This document shows positions 1 through 6,871 of a stretch of DNA of 18,580 nt, in pieces. The DNA is taken from the NCBI GenBank assembly GCA_902475785.1, contig CABSAN010000043.1:1-18580 (forward strand). The letters run 5' to 3'. Each line of letters opens with the position of its first letter. Positions within the stretch are counted from its first letter, which is position 1. The notes beneath the pieces are model-generated. The model was not told where the DNA came from, ran no database searches, and worked only from the letters and a program-made list of their open reading frames with translations. The DNA comes from an uncultured Collinsella sp. Its GTDB lineage: Bacteria; Actinomycetota; Coriobacteriia; Coriobacteriales; Coriobacteriaceae. Position numbers and translations under genes: made by a program.

Positions 1-772
1 ACATGCGCTCGATAGCGATCGAAATCTGTTCCATCGAAAGCTCGCGCAGGTGCACGAAGCTCGAATCATACGGCTCCAGCTCGTGGACCAGAGCCACCAG
101 CGTAGTCACCGTGCCGCCCACTGCGACCAAGCGTTCGGCGCGCTCAAAGTCGACAGGCAGACTCTCAAAGTAGCCCGCAAACTGCTCGTTTGCCCACGCG
201 GCAGCAGCAGCAAGCTCGCCGTCCGCAGGCGGCAGCGCCGAGAAAAACCGCTCGGTCACACGGCGACAACCGATGTCCAGCGAGCGCGTTCCTTCCAGCG
301 CAAAGACGCCGCGCTCCGGCGCATAGACGCCCGTCGCGAGTTCCGTGGACCCGCCGCCCGAATCCGCAACAATGATGCGCTCGCCGGCAAAGTCGTGTGC
401 CACGCCAAAAAACGTCAGGCGCGCCTCGATCTCGCCCGGAATCACCTGTGGCTCAAGCCCCAGATCGCGCAGGCCGTCCAGCAGCAACGCGGCATTGGAC
501 GCATCGCGCGCGGCACTCGTGCACGTGGTGCAGATGCACGCGGCCCCAAAGGCACGGGCCTCATCCACAAATATGCGACACGCAGCGAGCACGCGCTCAA
601 CGGCCGCCTCGCAAAAGCGACCTGTCGCGTCAACGCCCTCGCCCAGATCGGTAATCTCGGTATGCTTGGACGATTCCACGATCGCCCCGCCCTCGACCTG
701 GGCCAACACCAGTCGCGACGACACCGTTCCCAGGTCGATCGCCGCCACCTTATAGCGTTTGCAATTTGTCAT
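1..772 (-). CDS. ppx: Ppx/GppA family exopolyphosphatase / pppGpp phosphohydrolase, 3' end cut by window edge
   Basis: The frame is open from the ATG at 770-772 to the left edge, giving 257 residues of a family whose simplest members have about 300, so only the C-terminus is missing. Motifs of the ASKHA-fold Ppx/GppA family are visible: AIDLGTVSSR near residues 11-20 (phosphate-binding loop 1), SAARDASN near 85-92, GEIEARL near 113-119 (the catalytic-Glu region) and DSGGGSTEL near 137-145. These enzymes hydrolyse terminal phosphates of polyphosphate and/or the 5' phosphate of pppGpp in the cytoplasm. Which substrate is used cannot be decided here, since both activities occur in short members. 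A GGAGG lies about 9 bases before the start. The gene follows the FtsB-like gene by 20 bases and is probably cotranscribed with it, a pairing common downstream of enolase in Gram-positive bacteria. Confidence 0.9.
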   Translation of the reverse strand, partial: MTNCKRYKVAAIDLGTVSSRLVLAQVEGGAIVESSKHTEITDLGEGVDATGRFCEAAVERVLAACRIFVDEARAFGAACICTTCTSAARDASNAALLLDGLRDLGLEPQVIPGEIEARLTFFGVAHDFAGERIIVADSGGGSTELATGVYAPERGVFALEGTRSLDIGCRRVTERFFSALPPADGELAAAAAWANEQFAGYFESLPVDFERAERLVAVGGTVTTLVALVHELEPYDSSFVHLRELSMEQISIAIERM

Positions 773-792
773 TGCGGGCTCCCCTCCGGGCG

Positions 793-1554
793 CTATTTGC
801 CGTTGGACACGACCGTCTGGCCCTCGACGCCGTTAAACCCAAACAGCATGTCGAGCGCCTGGATGTACCACGGCGCGTCCTTACCGACTTCTTCGATTTC
901 CTTGGCAACCTCGCTGGCCTTCTTGGCGTTCGAGGACTTTTTGCTCGACGACGAGTCCGAATCGTCGTCCAGACCCTGCACTTCAATTCTCTTCTCGCCG
1001 GGCATCACCAGGCCCAAGTCCTCGGATGCCGCGTCCTTGATACCCTCCTCTGAGAGCAGCTTGTCGACGCTTTTTTGCAGCTCATCATTGTATTGCTGAC
1101 GAATCTCGACCTGCTTGGCCAAGATATCGCTCGAACGCTTTGCCACGTACAGATCGCGCACGGGGAAATACAGGCTCACGAGCACCAGGGCAACGACAAT
1201 GCCGATGAATAGCCCTCGCTGAGGACCGTGGGTAAAGTCGTAAATTGCCTTGACCACTGCGTTGTCGTTGGCGTAGTGCATAAAGTCCGAGCCGGAAAGA
1301 CGGCTTGAGGGACGGCGCGGCTTGTCGGACGCCTGGGCCGAAGGGCGCGACGCATGCGCGGAACGCGATGGGCGCACCGGACTATCCGAGGAACTATTTG
1401 GCTGAGCATTGGGATGCGAAGTCGCCGGCGAGCTATACCTGGAGCGATCAGCACCAGCATAACCAGACCCGCCAAGCTGCGCGGTACGCGCACGACGAGA
1501 CGACGGCTCACGCGAACCGGCGGAATAGTACCTGTTGTCGTAAATCTGATCCAT
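793..1554 (-). CDS. FtsB/DivIC-like septum formation initiator protein
   Basis: The 253-residue protein starts at the ATG at 1552-1554 with a weak AAGG upstream. An N-terminal part of about 110 residues is rich in Ser, Arg, Pro and Ala and should be disordered and cytoplasmic. One membrane helix follows (about residues 114-131, GLFIGIVVALVLVSLYF). After it comes a coiled-coil-like stretch (about 140-172, with LAKQVEIRQQYNDELQKSV), then an acidic and Ser/Lys-rich segment (about 196-214) and an amphipathic C-terminus. This single-pass architecture with an extracellular coiled coil is that of FtsB/DivIC, which joins FtsL and FtsQ/DivIB to activate septal wall synthesis. The position between eno and ppx is the typical place for this gene in actinobacteria and firmicutes and supports the call. 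The sequence itself is poorly conserved, so the assignment rests on topology and context. Confidence 0.78.
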   Translation of the reverse strand: MDQIYDNRYYSAGSREPSSRRARTAQLGGSGYAGADRSRYSSPATSHPNAQPNSSSDSPVRPSRSAHASRPSAQASDKPRRPSSRLSGSDFMHYANDNAVVKAIYDFTHGPQRGLFIGIVVALVLVSLYFPVRDLYVAKRSSDILAKQVEIRQQYNDELQKSVDKLLSEEGIKDAASEDLGLVMPGEKRIEVQGLDDDSDSSSSKKSSNAKKASEVAKEIEEVGKDAPWYIQALDMLFGFNGVEGQTVVSNGK

Positions 1555-1597
1555 GTGCGCCTTGTGCGGTTGAGGTTTGTTTGCGCTAAGTATTCTA

Positions 1598-1603
1598 GTT
1601 ATA
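1598..1603 (-). promoter_or_regulatory. possible extended -10 of the ftsB-like/ppx unit
   Basis: On the minus strand, TGC-TATAAC reads as an extended -10 element about 45 bases before the FtsB-like start and just after the eno terminator. No good -35 hexamer is visible 16-18 bases upstream. It is plausible because the terminator at 1645-1678 would otherwise leave the two genes without transcription. Confidence 0.35.
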
Positions 1604-1644
1604 GCACGAGCGCCCGCACTGCCTTCGCCAGCCTTTGCTCGACA

Positions 1645-1678
1645 TAAAAAAGGCGCTGAGCCATATGGCCCAGCGCCC
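1645..1678 (-). terminator. intrinsic terminator of eno
   Basis: Minus-strand RNA folds into GGGCGCTGGGCC, loop ATAT, GGCTCAGCGCC, followed directly by six T. This GC-rich stem with a U-tract lies about 60 bases after the enolase stop and before the FtsB-like gene, so it ends the eno transcript. Confidence 0.9.
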
Positions 1679-1740
1679 AATGGCGGCCATCAGAAGTGGA
1701 GCGGAGCCGAGTCAACCCCGCCCCCGCGAGCACCACTTGT

Positions 1741-3030
1741 TTAGCGAATGTTGTAGAACGCAGACTTGCCGGCGTAGTGCGCGCTGCCCTCGAGCTCGTC
1801 TTCGATGCGGATGAGCTGGTTGTACTTGGCAATACGGTCGCTGCGGCACGGGGCGCCCGACTTAATCTGGCCGGCGTTGACGCCCACGACCAGGTCGGCG
1901 ATCGTGGAGTCCTCGGTCTCGCCAGAACGGTGGCTCACGATGCAAGCGTAGCCGGCCTCCTTGGCGGTTTCGATGGCCTCGAGCGACTCGGTGAGCGTGC
2001 CGATCTGGTTGACCTTGACCAGAATCGCGTTGGCGGCGCCCAGCTCGATGCCCTTCTTGAGGCGCTCGGTGTTGGTGACGAACAGGTCGTCGCCCACCAG
2101 TTGCACCTTGTTGCCAATGCGACGGGTGAGCTCAACCCAGCCGTCCCAGTCCTCCTCGGCCATACCGTCCTCGATGGAGATGATGGGGTAGGTGTCGACG
2201 AGCTTCTCCCAGTAATCAACCATCTGGGCGCTCGTGTACTCCACGCCCTCGCCCTTGAGCTCGTACATACCGGTCTCGGCGTTGTAGAACTCGGTGGACG
2301 CCGGATCCATGGCGTACATGAAGTCGACGCCGGGCTTAAAGCCGGCCTTCTCGACGGCCTTGGTGATGTACTCGAACGGCTCGGCATTGGTCTTGAGGTT
2401 GGGCGCGAAGCCGCCCTCGTCGCCCACGCCGCCGCCCAGGCCGGCCTCGTGCAGCACGCCCTTGAGGGTGTGGTAGACCTCGGCGCACCAGCGCAGGCCC
2501 TCGGCAAAGCTCGGAGCACCCACGGGCATGATCATGAACTCCTGGAAGTCAACATTATTGTCGGCATGCACGCCGCCGTTGAGGATGTTCATCATGGGCG
2601 TGGGCAGCAGGTGTGCGTTGACGCCGCCCAGATACTGGTACAGCGACAGGCCCGCCGACTCTGCCGCAGCGCGGGCAACGGCCAGCGACACGCCCAGGAT
2701 GGCGTTGGCACCGAGCTTGGTCTTGTTGGGGGTACCGTCCGCGGCAATCAGCGCGGCATCGACGGCGCGCTGGTCGAAGGCGTCGAGGCCCACAACGGCG
2801 TTAGCGCACTCGTTGTTGACGTGCTCGACGGCCTGCGAAACGCCCTTGCCCAGGTAGCGGCCCTTGTCGCCATCGCGCAGCTCGCAGGCCTCAAAGGCGC
2901 CGGTCGAAGCACCCGAAGGCACCATTGCGCGGCCAAAGCTGCCGTCCTCGAGCACGACCTCGACCTCGACGGTGGGGTTACCGCGGCTGTCGAGCACCTC
3001 GCGACCGTAGACGTCCAAAATGTCACTCAT
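1741..3030 (-). CDS. eno: Enolase (phosphopyruvate hydratase)
   Basis: This 429-residue protein has the full family length. It converts 2-phosphoglycerate to phosphoenolpyruvate in glycolysis and gluconeogenesis. The N-terminal domain begins ILDVYGREVLDSRGNPTVEVEV and contains the mobile loop VPSGASTGAFEA. Later come KLGANAILGVSLA, the GGVHADNN loop with the active-site His, GDEGGFAPNL with the proton-donor Glu, the Mg-binding SIEDGMAEEDWDGW and GDDLFVTN, and the signature LVKVNQIGTLTESL with the catalytic Lys, then SHRSGETEDSTIADL. The start is the ATG at 3028-3030 preceded by AGGGAG. Its codons are strongly G/C-ending, as expected of a highly expressed gene. It appears monocistronic, with its own terminator at 1645-1678. 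Confidence 0.99.
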   Translation of the reverse strand: MSDILDVYGREVLDSRGNPTVEVEVVLEDGSFGRAMVPSGASTGAFEACELRDGDKGRYLGKGVSQAVEHVNNECANAVVGLDAFDQRAVDAALIAADGTPNKTKLGANAILGVSLAVARAAAESAGLSLYQYLGGVNAHLLPTPMMNILNGGVHADNNVDFQEFMIMPVGAPSFAEGLRWCAEVYHTLKGVLHEAGLGGGVGDEGGFAPNLKTNAEPFEYITKAVEKAGFKPGVDFMYAMDPASTEFYNAETGMYELKGEGVEYTSAQMVDYWEKLVDTYPIISIEDGMAEEDWDGWVELTRRIGNKVQLVGDDLFVTNTERLKKGIELGAANAILVKVNQIGTLTESLEAIETAKEAGYACIVSHRSGETEDSTIADLVVGVNAGQIKSGAPCRSDRIAKYNQLIRIEDELEGSAHYAGKSAFYNIR

Positions 3031-3100
3031 GTTGTCTCCCTCTCACTTGGAAACGTAGTTGATGCAAGCGACCGGCTGACCGTGCACCATCGGTGCGTCT

Positions 3101-3148
3101 CCGTAAGTTAGCCATGTCGCACTTTTTGCATTATGCCCTAAGTTAGCC
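3101..3148 (-). promoter_or_regulatory. eno upstream region: -10-like hexamer between two direct repeats
   Basis: On the minus strand a CATAAT (3130-3135) lies between two copies of GGCTAACTTA(G/C)GG (3136-3148 and 3101-3113; 12 of 13 bases equal). The 35-base period is unusual around a promoter and could be a protein-binding pair or part of the transcript leader. Downstream, the leader also contains the small dyad GCACC-GAT-GGTGC. The promoter assignment is tentative because the -35 is weak. Confidence 0.4.
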
Positions 3149-3165
3149 GAGGGATACACTTGTTT

Positions 3166-3215
3166 TTCGAAAAATTTAGCGGGAACGATGAGGCGTGTCA
3201 GCCCGTCGTTCCCGC
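3166..3215 (-). terminator. intrinsic terminator of the larC2-yfcE-mazG unit
   Basis: A perfect 10-bp stem, GCGGGAACGA (3206-3215 read on the minus strand; its complement at 3179-3188), is followed on the minus strand by TAAATTTTTC. It lies just after the MazG stop codon at 3220. Confidence 0.8.
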
Positions 3216-3219
3216 AGTC

Positions 3220-4080
3220 TTACTCCCCAGCCTTGGCGGCATCCCAGAGGTCGTTGAGGCCGTGGGTCGAAAGCTCAGCCAGATCCACATGGGCGTTGGC
3301 CGCCATCTGCTCCATCGCAGCCCAACGACGGCGGAACTTTGCCGTGCTCGCGCGCAGGGCGCTCTCGGCATCGATGCCCTCCTTGCGCGCAACGTTGACC
3401 AGGGCAAAGAGCAGGTCGCCAAACTCCATCTCGCGCTCGGGCGAGCCGGGAGCCTCGGCCTCAAACTCGGCACGCTCCTCGGCAACCTCGTCCCATACGT
3501 CCTGGACCGTCTCCCACTCAAAGCCCACGGCAGCCGCCTTGCGCGACACCTTCTGCGCCTGCATCAGCGCCGGCAGATGCGTGGGCACGCCGTCGAGCAG
3601 GCCCTCGGGCGCAGCCTCGCCTGCCGCCACGGCCTTGTCCTTGGCAGCCTTCTCGGCAAGCTTGACTTCGTCCCAAATCTTGAGCACCTCGTCGGAGCTG
3701 TCGGCGTCCGCATCGCCAAACACGTGCGGATGACGGCGAATGAGCTTGGCGTCGATATCGTGCGCCACATCGGCCAGCGTAAACTCGCCGGCGTCCGCCG
3801 CAATCTGCGCATGCAGCACGACCTGCATGAGCACGTCGCCCAGCTCCTCGCGCAGATGCGCCACGTCGTCCGCCTCGATGCAATCGAGCGCCTCGTAGGC
3901 TTCCTCGATCATGTTCTTGCCGATGCTCTGATGCGTCTGTTCGCGGTCCCATGGGCAGCCATCGGGCTGACGCAGACGCCAGATGGTCTGCACCAGATGC
4001 TGCAGCTCGGCCGACGCGTCGACCAGCGTGGATAGGTCGCGCGAACCCCCGGCATTTTGCTGAGCCATGTGCTGCGCCAT
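3220..4080 (-). CDS. mazG: MazG nucleoside triphosphate pyrophosphohydrolase
   Basis: The 286-residue protein is close to the 260-270 of well-studied MazG proteins, with two tandem all-alpha MazG domains. The first spans about residues 25-125 and has GCPWDREQTHQSI (41-53), the metal-binding EEAYEAL (59-65) and EELGDVLMQVVLHAQIA (78-94). The second, about 165-280, has EVAEERAEFEAE, MEFGDLLFALVNVAR and a C-terminal KFRRRW motif. MazG hydrolyses (d)NTPs to NMP and pyrophosphate and is thought to clean non-canonical nucleotides and to affect ppGpp stress responses. The ATG at 4078-4080 is preceded by GGAGG that overlaps the YfcE stop. The gene starts 2 bases after yfcE, so translation is probably coupled. 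It ends the transcript with a terminator. Confidence 0.95.
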   Translation of the reverse strand: MAQHMAQQNAGGSRDLSTLVDASAELQHLVQTIWRLRQPDGCPWDREQTHQSIGKNMIEEAYEALDCIEADDVAHLREELGDVLMQVVLHAQIAADAGEFTLADVAHDIDAKLIRRHPHVFGDADADSSDEVLKIWDEVKLAEKAAKDKAVAAGEAAPEGLLDGVPTHLPALMQAQKVSRKAAAVGFEWETVQDVWDEVAEERAEFEAEAPGSPEREMEFGDLLFALVNVARKEGIDAESALRASTAKFRRRWAAMEQMAANAHVDLAELSTHGLNDLWDAAKAGE

Positions 4081-4082
4081 GG

Positions 4083-4631
4083 TTATTCCTCCTCCATGAC
4101 CACGTGACGGAACGCGCCGCCCTCGTAGATGCCGTAGCTGTGCGTACCGTCCTTGGGAATGCTCACGCTGCCGGGGTTGAAGAGCCACAGGCCCGGGTGC
4201 GCGGCGCTCTCCTCGTTAACCTTGATGTGCGTGTGGCCGTAGACGAGCGCGGAGCCCTCGGGCAGCGCGGGCGCGTGGTCGACGCTGTTGTGCATGCCGG
4301 CGCCAAAGACGTGGCCGTGTGTCAGGAACAGCTCGCGGCCGGCCTCGTCGAACAGCGTGGCGTAGTCGGCCATGACGGGGAAGTCGAGCACCATCTGGTC
4401 GACCTCGGCATCGCAGTTGCCGCGCACCGCAATGATGCGTTCGGCCAGGGCGTTGAGCAGCGGAATCACACGCTTGGGGGCGTAGTCGCGCGGCAGGTCG
4501 TTGCGCGGGCCGTGGTAGAGCAGGTCGCCCAGCAGCACGATGCGGTCGGGCTGCTCGGATTCGATGGCGGAGCAGAGGCGCTCGGTCCAGTATGCCGAGC
4601 CGTGGATGTCGGAGGCGATGAGGTATTTCAT
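4083..4631 (-). CDS. yfcE: YfcE/MJ0936-type metallophosphoesterase
   Basis: The 182-residue protein has the size of the small calcineurin-like phosphodiesterases. Metal-binding motifs occur in family order: SDIHGS (residues 7-12), GDLLYHGPRNDLP (35-47), RGNCDAEVDQM (70-80), THGH (104-107) and YGHTH (131-135), followed by the NPGSVSIPKDG region (152-162) typical of this branch. E. coli YfcE hydrolyses phosphodiesters in vitro, but a physiological substrate is not established and none can be inferred here. The ATG at 4629-4631 has AAGGGA about 6 bases upstream, better than the in-frame ATG at 4694. It lies 55 bases after the LarC2-like gene and 2 bases before mazG, so the three genes very likely form one transcript. 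Confidence 0.92.
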   Translation of the reverse strand: MKYLIASDIHGSAYWTERLCSAIESEQPDRIVLLGDLLYHGPRNDLPRDYAPKRVIPLLNALAERIIAVRGNCDAEVDQMVLDFPVMADYATLFDEAGRELFLTHGHVFGAGMHNSVDHAPALPEGSALVYGHTHIKVNEESAAHPGLWLFNPGSVSIPKDGTHSYGIYEGGAFRHVVMEEE

Positions 4632-4686
4632 GGTGGTCCCTTCGGGTGGGGTTGATGGGGCCGGGCGCGAGATGTCGCCGGCCGCG

Positions 4687-5172
4687 CTATTCAAATCGCA
4701 GTGCCGAGGCTTGTGCCGCCTGCATCACGCGCTGGAGCGGCACGCCATGTTCGCGGGCAAGACGGGCGCATTCCTCGTACTCGGGAGCCGCACGCTCGCT
4801 GCCGTCGGGCAGGGTGGCCACCTTAACGGATACCTCGCCCCAGGGCGTTGCCACCTGCTCAAAGCGGCGCGGCAGGCAAACGCGTTCCATCACCTGGCGA
4901 CGAATGCCGTTGGTCGTGGTCTCCAAAAAGATAATCGTCTGTAGGCGCTCGATATCCTCGTGCGAGCAGATCACCTGCAACTGCCATCCGGGGCGGCCTT
5001 TTTTGCAGTATAGCGGCAACCAATGCACCTCGCGGGCGCCGGCCTCGCGCAGGCGGTCGGCGGCATAGGCGAGTACCTCGGGTGACGCGTCGTCGATGTC
5101 GCACTCCAGCTTGACGATGGTTTCGGGCGCATCGGTCTCGCGGGACAGCGGAGATGTACTTCCACGTTGCAT
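4687..5172 (-). CDS. Stand-alone LarC C-terminal domain (LarC2-like, DUF111)
   Basis: The 161 residues align by eye with the C-terminal part of LarC, the CTP-dependent nickel insertase that completes the NPN (nickel pincer) cofactor of lactate racemase. Family marks are CDIDDASPEVLAYAADRL (residues 24-41), EAGAREVHWLPLYCKKGRPG (43-62), ETTTNGIRRQ (84-93), TPWGEVSVKVA (109-119) and EYEECARLAREHGVPL (131-146). Full LarC has about 400 residues, and the N-terminal LarC1 half is not present. The upstream 300 bases hold no LarC1 in any frame and the next gene is on the other strand. The ATG at 5170-5172 has AAAGGA about 10 bases before it. The protein may be a separate subunit with LarC1 elsewhere, a solo protein with another metal-related role, or a relic. 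The intact reading frame argues against a relic. Confidence 0.8.
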   Translation of the reverse strand: MQRGSTSPLSRETDAPETIVKLECDIDDASPEVLAYAADRLREAGAREVHWLPLYCKKGRPGWQLQVICSHEDIERLQTIIFLETTTNGIRRQVMERVCLPRRFEQVATPWGEVSVKVATLPDGSERAAPEYEECARLAREHGVPLQRVMQAAQASALRFE

Positions 5173-5278
5173 ACGGTCCGGATCCTTTCCGCACGGGCTC
5201 GTTTTATTCACCCAAACGCTAGCACATCGGACGTGGCACAGGCGTGACTTTCGTCCATCGCCGCCCTCGCTCCTATCC

Positions 5279-5343
5279 AAACGTGTACGTCAGCCTCCAA
5301 ACATGTCATTTTTTGTCTGTTTTGGAGGCTGACGTACACGTTT
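5279..5343. repeat. perfect 23-bp inverted repeat in the larC2 / PHP divergent region
   Basis: The arms at 5279-5301 and 5321-5343 are exact reverse complements around a 19-base spacer with a T-run. The arm contains GTGTACGTCAGCCTCCAAA. The flanking genes diverge, so neither can use it as its terminator. The rest of the 307-base gap (5173-5479) shows only weak promoter-like sequence. It may be a dispersed intergenic palindrome or a regulatory hairpin. Confidence 0.85.
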
Positions 5344-5441
5344 TGACGCGGGGCCGATGCTGCGTGGCGACCCTCGCACGCAACCCACCTTTCCAGTCGA
5401 TTTCGGCCCCAGCGCGCTCGTCGCATCGGGGGCCGCGCCAT

Positions 5442-5447
5442 TACAAT
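5442..5447 (+). promoter_or_regulatory. possible -10 of the histidinol phosphatase gene
   Basis: TACAAT lies 32 bases before the PHP start codon on the plus strand, a fitting distance, but no convincing -35 is visible. It is the only hexamer close to the consensus in this GC-rich stretch. Confidence 0.35.
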
Positions 5448-5479
5448 GGAGCGGATCCGCCAAATGCAAAGGAGTCGCC

Positions 5480-6391
5480 ATGCCCGCATGCCCGCTGGTC
5501 GATTGCCACACCCATACCTCGTTTTCGGACGGCCATGCCTCGTTTGAGGAGAACGTCCACGCTGCTGCCGCCGCCGGATGCCGTGTCATGGTCTCGACCG
5601 ACCACCTCACCCTGCCTGCCAGCATGGATGCTAACTGCGAGGTGCAGGTCGTCGAGGGCGACTTGCCAGCACATCGTCTGGCCTTTGAGGACGCCCGCAA
5701 ACTCGCCGCGCAGATTGCGCCGGAGCTCGCCTTTATCTACGGTTTTGAATGCGATTGGTACGAAGGTTGCGAGCCTTTGGTTGAGCGCTGGTCCGCGGGT
5801 GCCATTGTGCGCTTGGGCAGCGTGCACTGGATTGGCGACCCCGGCGATATCATGGCCGGTGCCGCGGGTACGGCGGGAACGGAAAACGTCGCTCGCCCCG
5901 ATACGCCCGATTCCCTTTGCGGTTGGATCGACGATGACACCAACCTGCATGTTTGGGAAAACCTGGGCGTGCGCGGTGTGTGGGAGCGCTACGTCGACGA
6001 CTGGTGCCGTGCTTGCGAAAGCTCACTCAACTTTGACGTGATGGCCCATCCCGACCTGGTCATGCGCTTTTCGAAGGAAGGCTTTGCGCCCGATTTTGAC
6101 CCGGCGCCGTTTTGGGAGCAGATGGCCGAATGTGCCCACGATACGGGTCGCCGCGTTGAGGTCTCGACCGCCGCACCGCGCAAGGGCCTCGACGACTACT
6201 ATCCCGCGACCGGGCTGTTGCGTTGCTTCGCCCACGCCATGGTGCCGATTACTTTTGGCTCGGACGCACACCGCGCCTGCGACATCTGCTGGAATATCCG
6301 CGAGGCTCAGGCCCATGCCTACGACTGCGGTTATCGAACCTTCGACATCCCCCACCCCACCGGCGAATGGGAGTCCACGCCCCTCGCCTAG
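5480..6391 (+). CDS. PHP-family histidinol-phosphatase (HisJ/HisK-like)
   Basis: The 303-residue PHP-domain protein is of the size of HisK/HisJ phosphatases, which convert L-histidinol phosphate to L-histidinol. The metal-ligand motifs occur in order: DCHTHTSFSDG (residues 8-18, His10/His12), TDHL (40-43), FECDWYE with Glu90, GSVHW with His116, MAHPDL with His190, and FGSDAHRACD with Asp262/His264. The ATG at 5480 is preceded by AAGGAG; an in-frame upstream ATG at 5357 has no such site. It is the only plus-strand gene of the window and converges on the end of the his operon. HisB there has no phosphatase domain, so this gene fills the missing step. It has its own promoter region and is thus regulated apart from the operon. 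Substrate is inferred from context and family. Confidence 0.88.
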   Translation: MPACPLVDCHTHTSFSDGHASFEENVHAAAAAGCRVMVSTDHLTLPASMDANCEVQVVEGDLPAHRLAFEDARKLAAQIAPELAFIYGFECDWYEGCEPLVERWSAGAIVRLGSVHWIGDPGDIMAGAAGTAGTENVARPDTPDSLCGWIDDDTNLHVWENLGVRGVWERYVDDWCRACESSLNFDVMAHPDLVMRFSKEGFAPDFDPAPFWEQMAECAHDTGRRVEVSTAAPRKGLDDYYPATGLLRCFAHAMVPITFGSDAHRACDICWNIREAQAHAYDCGYRTFDIPHPTGEWESTPLA

Positions 6392-6404
6392 ACATCCCTT
6401 CATG

Positions 6405-6471
6405 AGTTGCGGTGAAATAGTTCCTGTTTCTGGCCCTAAGACCGTCAAACAAGAACTATTCCACCGCAACT
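6405..6471. repeat. 25-bp near-perfect inverted repeat between PHP gene and hisE
   Basis: The arms at 6405-6429 and 6447-6471 pair over 25 positions with two A-C mismatches and a 17-base loop. On the minus strand these two become G-U pairs, so the his-operon transcript would fold it without a break. It begins 14 bases after the PHP stop. Neither side has a long T-run, so it is either a bidirectional terminator-like hairpin, an mRNA 3'-end stabiliser or a dispersed repeat. Confidence 0.8.
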
Positions 6472-6494
6472 TCTATTTCATTGGCAACTCCCGC

Positions 6495-6543
6495 AAGACT
6501 GTCCCTAACGACTAGTCGTTTAAGAACGTCCCCAATGACTAGT
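6495..6543. repeat. 22-bp tandem-like direct repeat with palindrome over the hisE stop codon
   Basis: Copies at 6495-6516 and 6522-6543 agree at 18 of 22 positions with consensus AAGA-(2)-GTCCC-AA-GACTAGT. The first copy forms the perfect 14-bp palindrome AACGACTAGTCGTT (6507-6520). The second copy contains the hisE stop codon at 6539-6541. Confidence 0.7.
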
Positions 6544-6856
6544 GGCGGCGAGCGTTGAGTTCGCCGGCCAGCTCGTCGAGGGTGATGCCGTAGCGTTCGA
6601 GCGTCACGAGCAGGTGGTAGACCAGATCGCCGGCTTCGTAGCGGATGTGGTCGTGGTCGTTGTCCTTGCAGGCCATGATTACCTCGCTCGCCTCCTCGGC
6701 AAGCTTCTTGAGCAGCTCATCCTCGACGTCGGTCAACAGACGCGCGGTATAGCTCTCCTGCGGCGACGCGTCGCGACGGCCATGAATCACCTCGGCCAGC
6801 CCCGTCAGCGTCTCGCCGATATTTCCCGGCTGCACGTTAGCTGTTCTGACTCCCAT
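6539..6856 (-). CDS. hisE: Phosphoribosyl-ATP pyrophosphatase
   Basis: The 105-residue protein is an all-alpha NTP pyrophosphatase of MazG type, the usual HisE length. It hydrolyses phosphoribosyl-ATP to phosphoribosyl-AMP, step 2 of histidine synthesis. The signature is visible as LTDVEDELLKKLAEEASEV (about residues 41-59), followed by DHIRYEAGDLVYHLLVTLE (about 69-87), which contain the Glu/Asp metal ligands. The ATG at 6854-6856 has AGAGG about 8 bases upstream and lies 15 bases after the small ORF. HisE is a separate protein here instead of being fused to HisI, and the two are not adjacent. It is the last gene of the minus-strand his operon. Confidence 0.96.
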   Translation of the reverse strand: MGVRTANVQPGNIGETLTGLAEVIHGRRDASPQESYTARLLTDVEDELLKKLAEEASEVIMACKDNDHDHIRYEAGDLVYHLLVTLERYGITLDELAGELNARRH

Positions 6857-6871
6857 GGTTATTTCCTCTCG

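Noticed and set aside
1696..3111. A 471-codon plus-strand frame opposite enolase
   Set aside because: Enolase is certain on the minus strand; the plus frame is a Val/Leu/Gly/His-rich shadow.
5173..5280. A LarC1 half or a frameshift-extended LarC upstream of the LarC2-like gene
   Set aside because: The in-frame upstream extension to 5280 encodes a Cys/Arg-rich string unlike LarC1, has no good start signal, and the region further up is the inverted repeat and the opposite-strand PHP gene.
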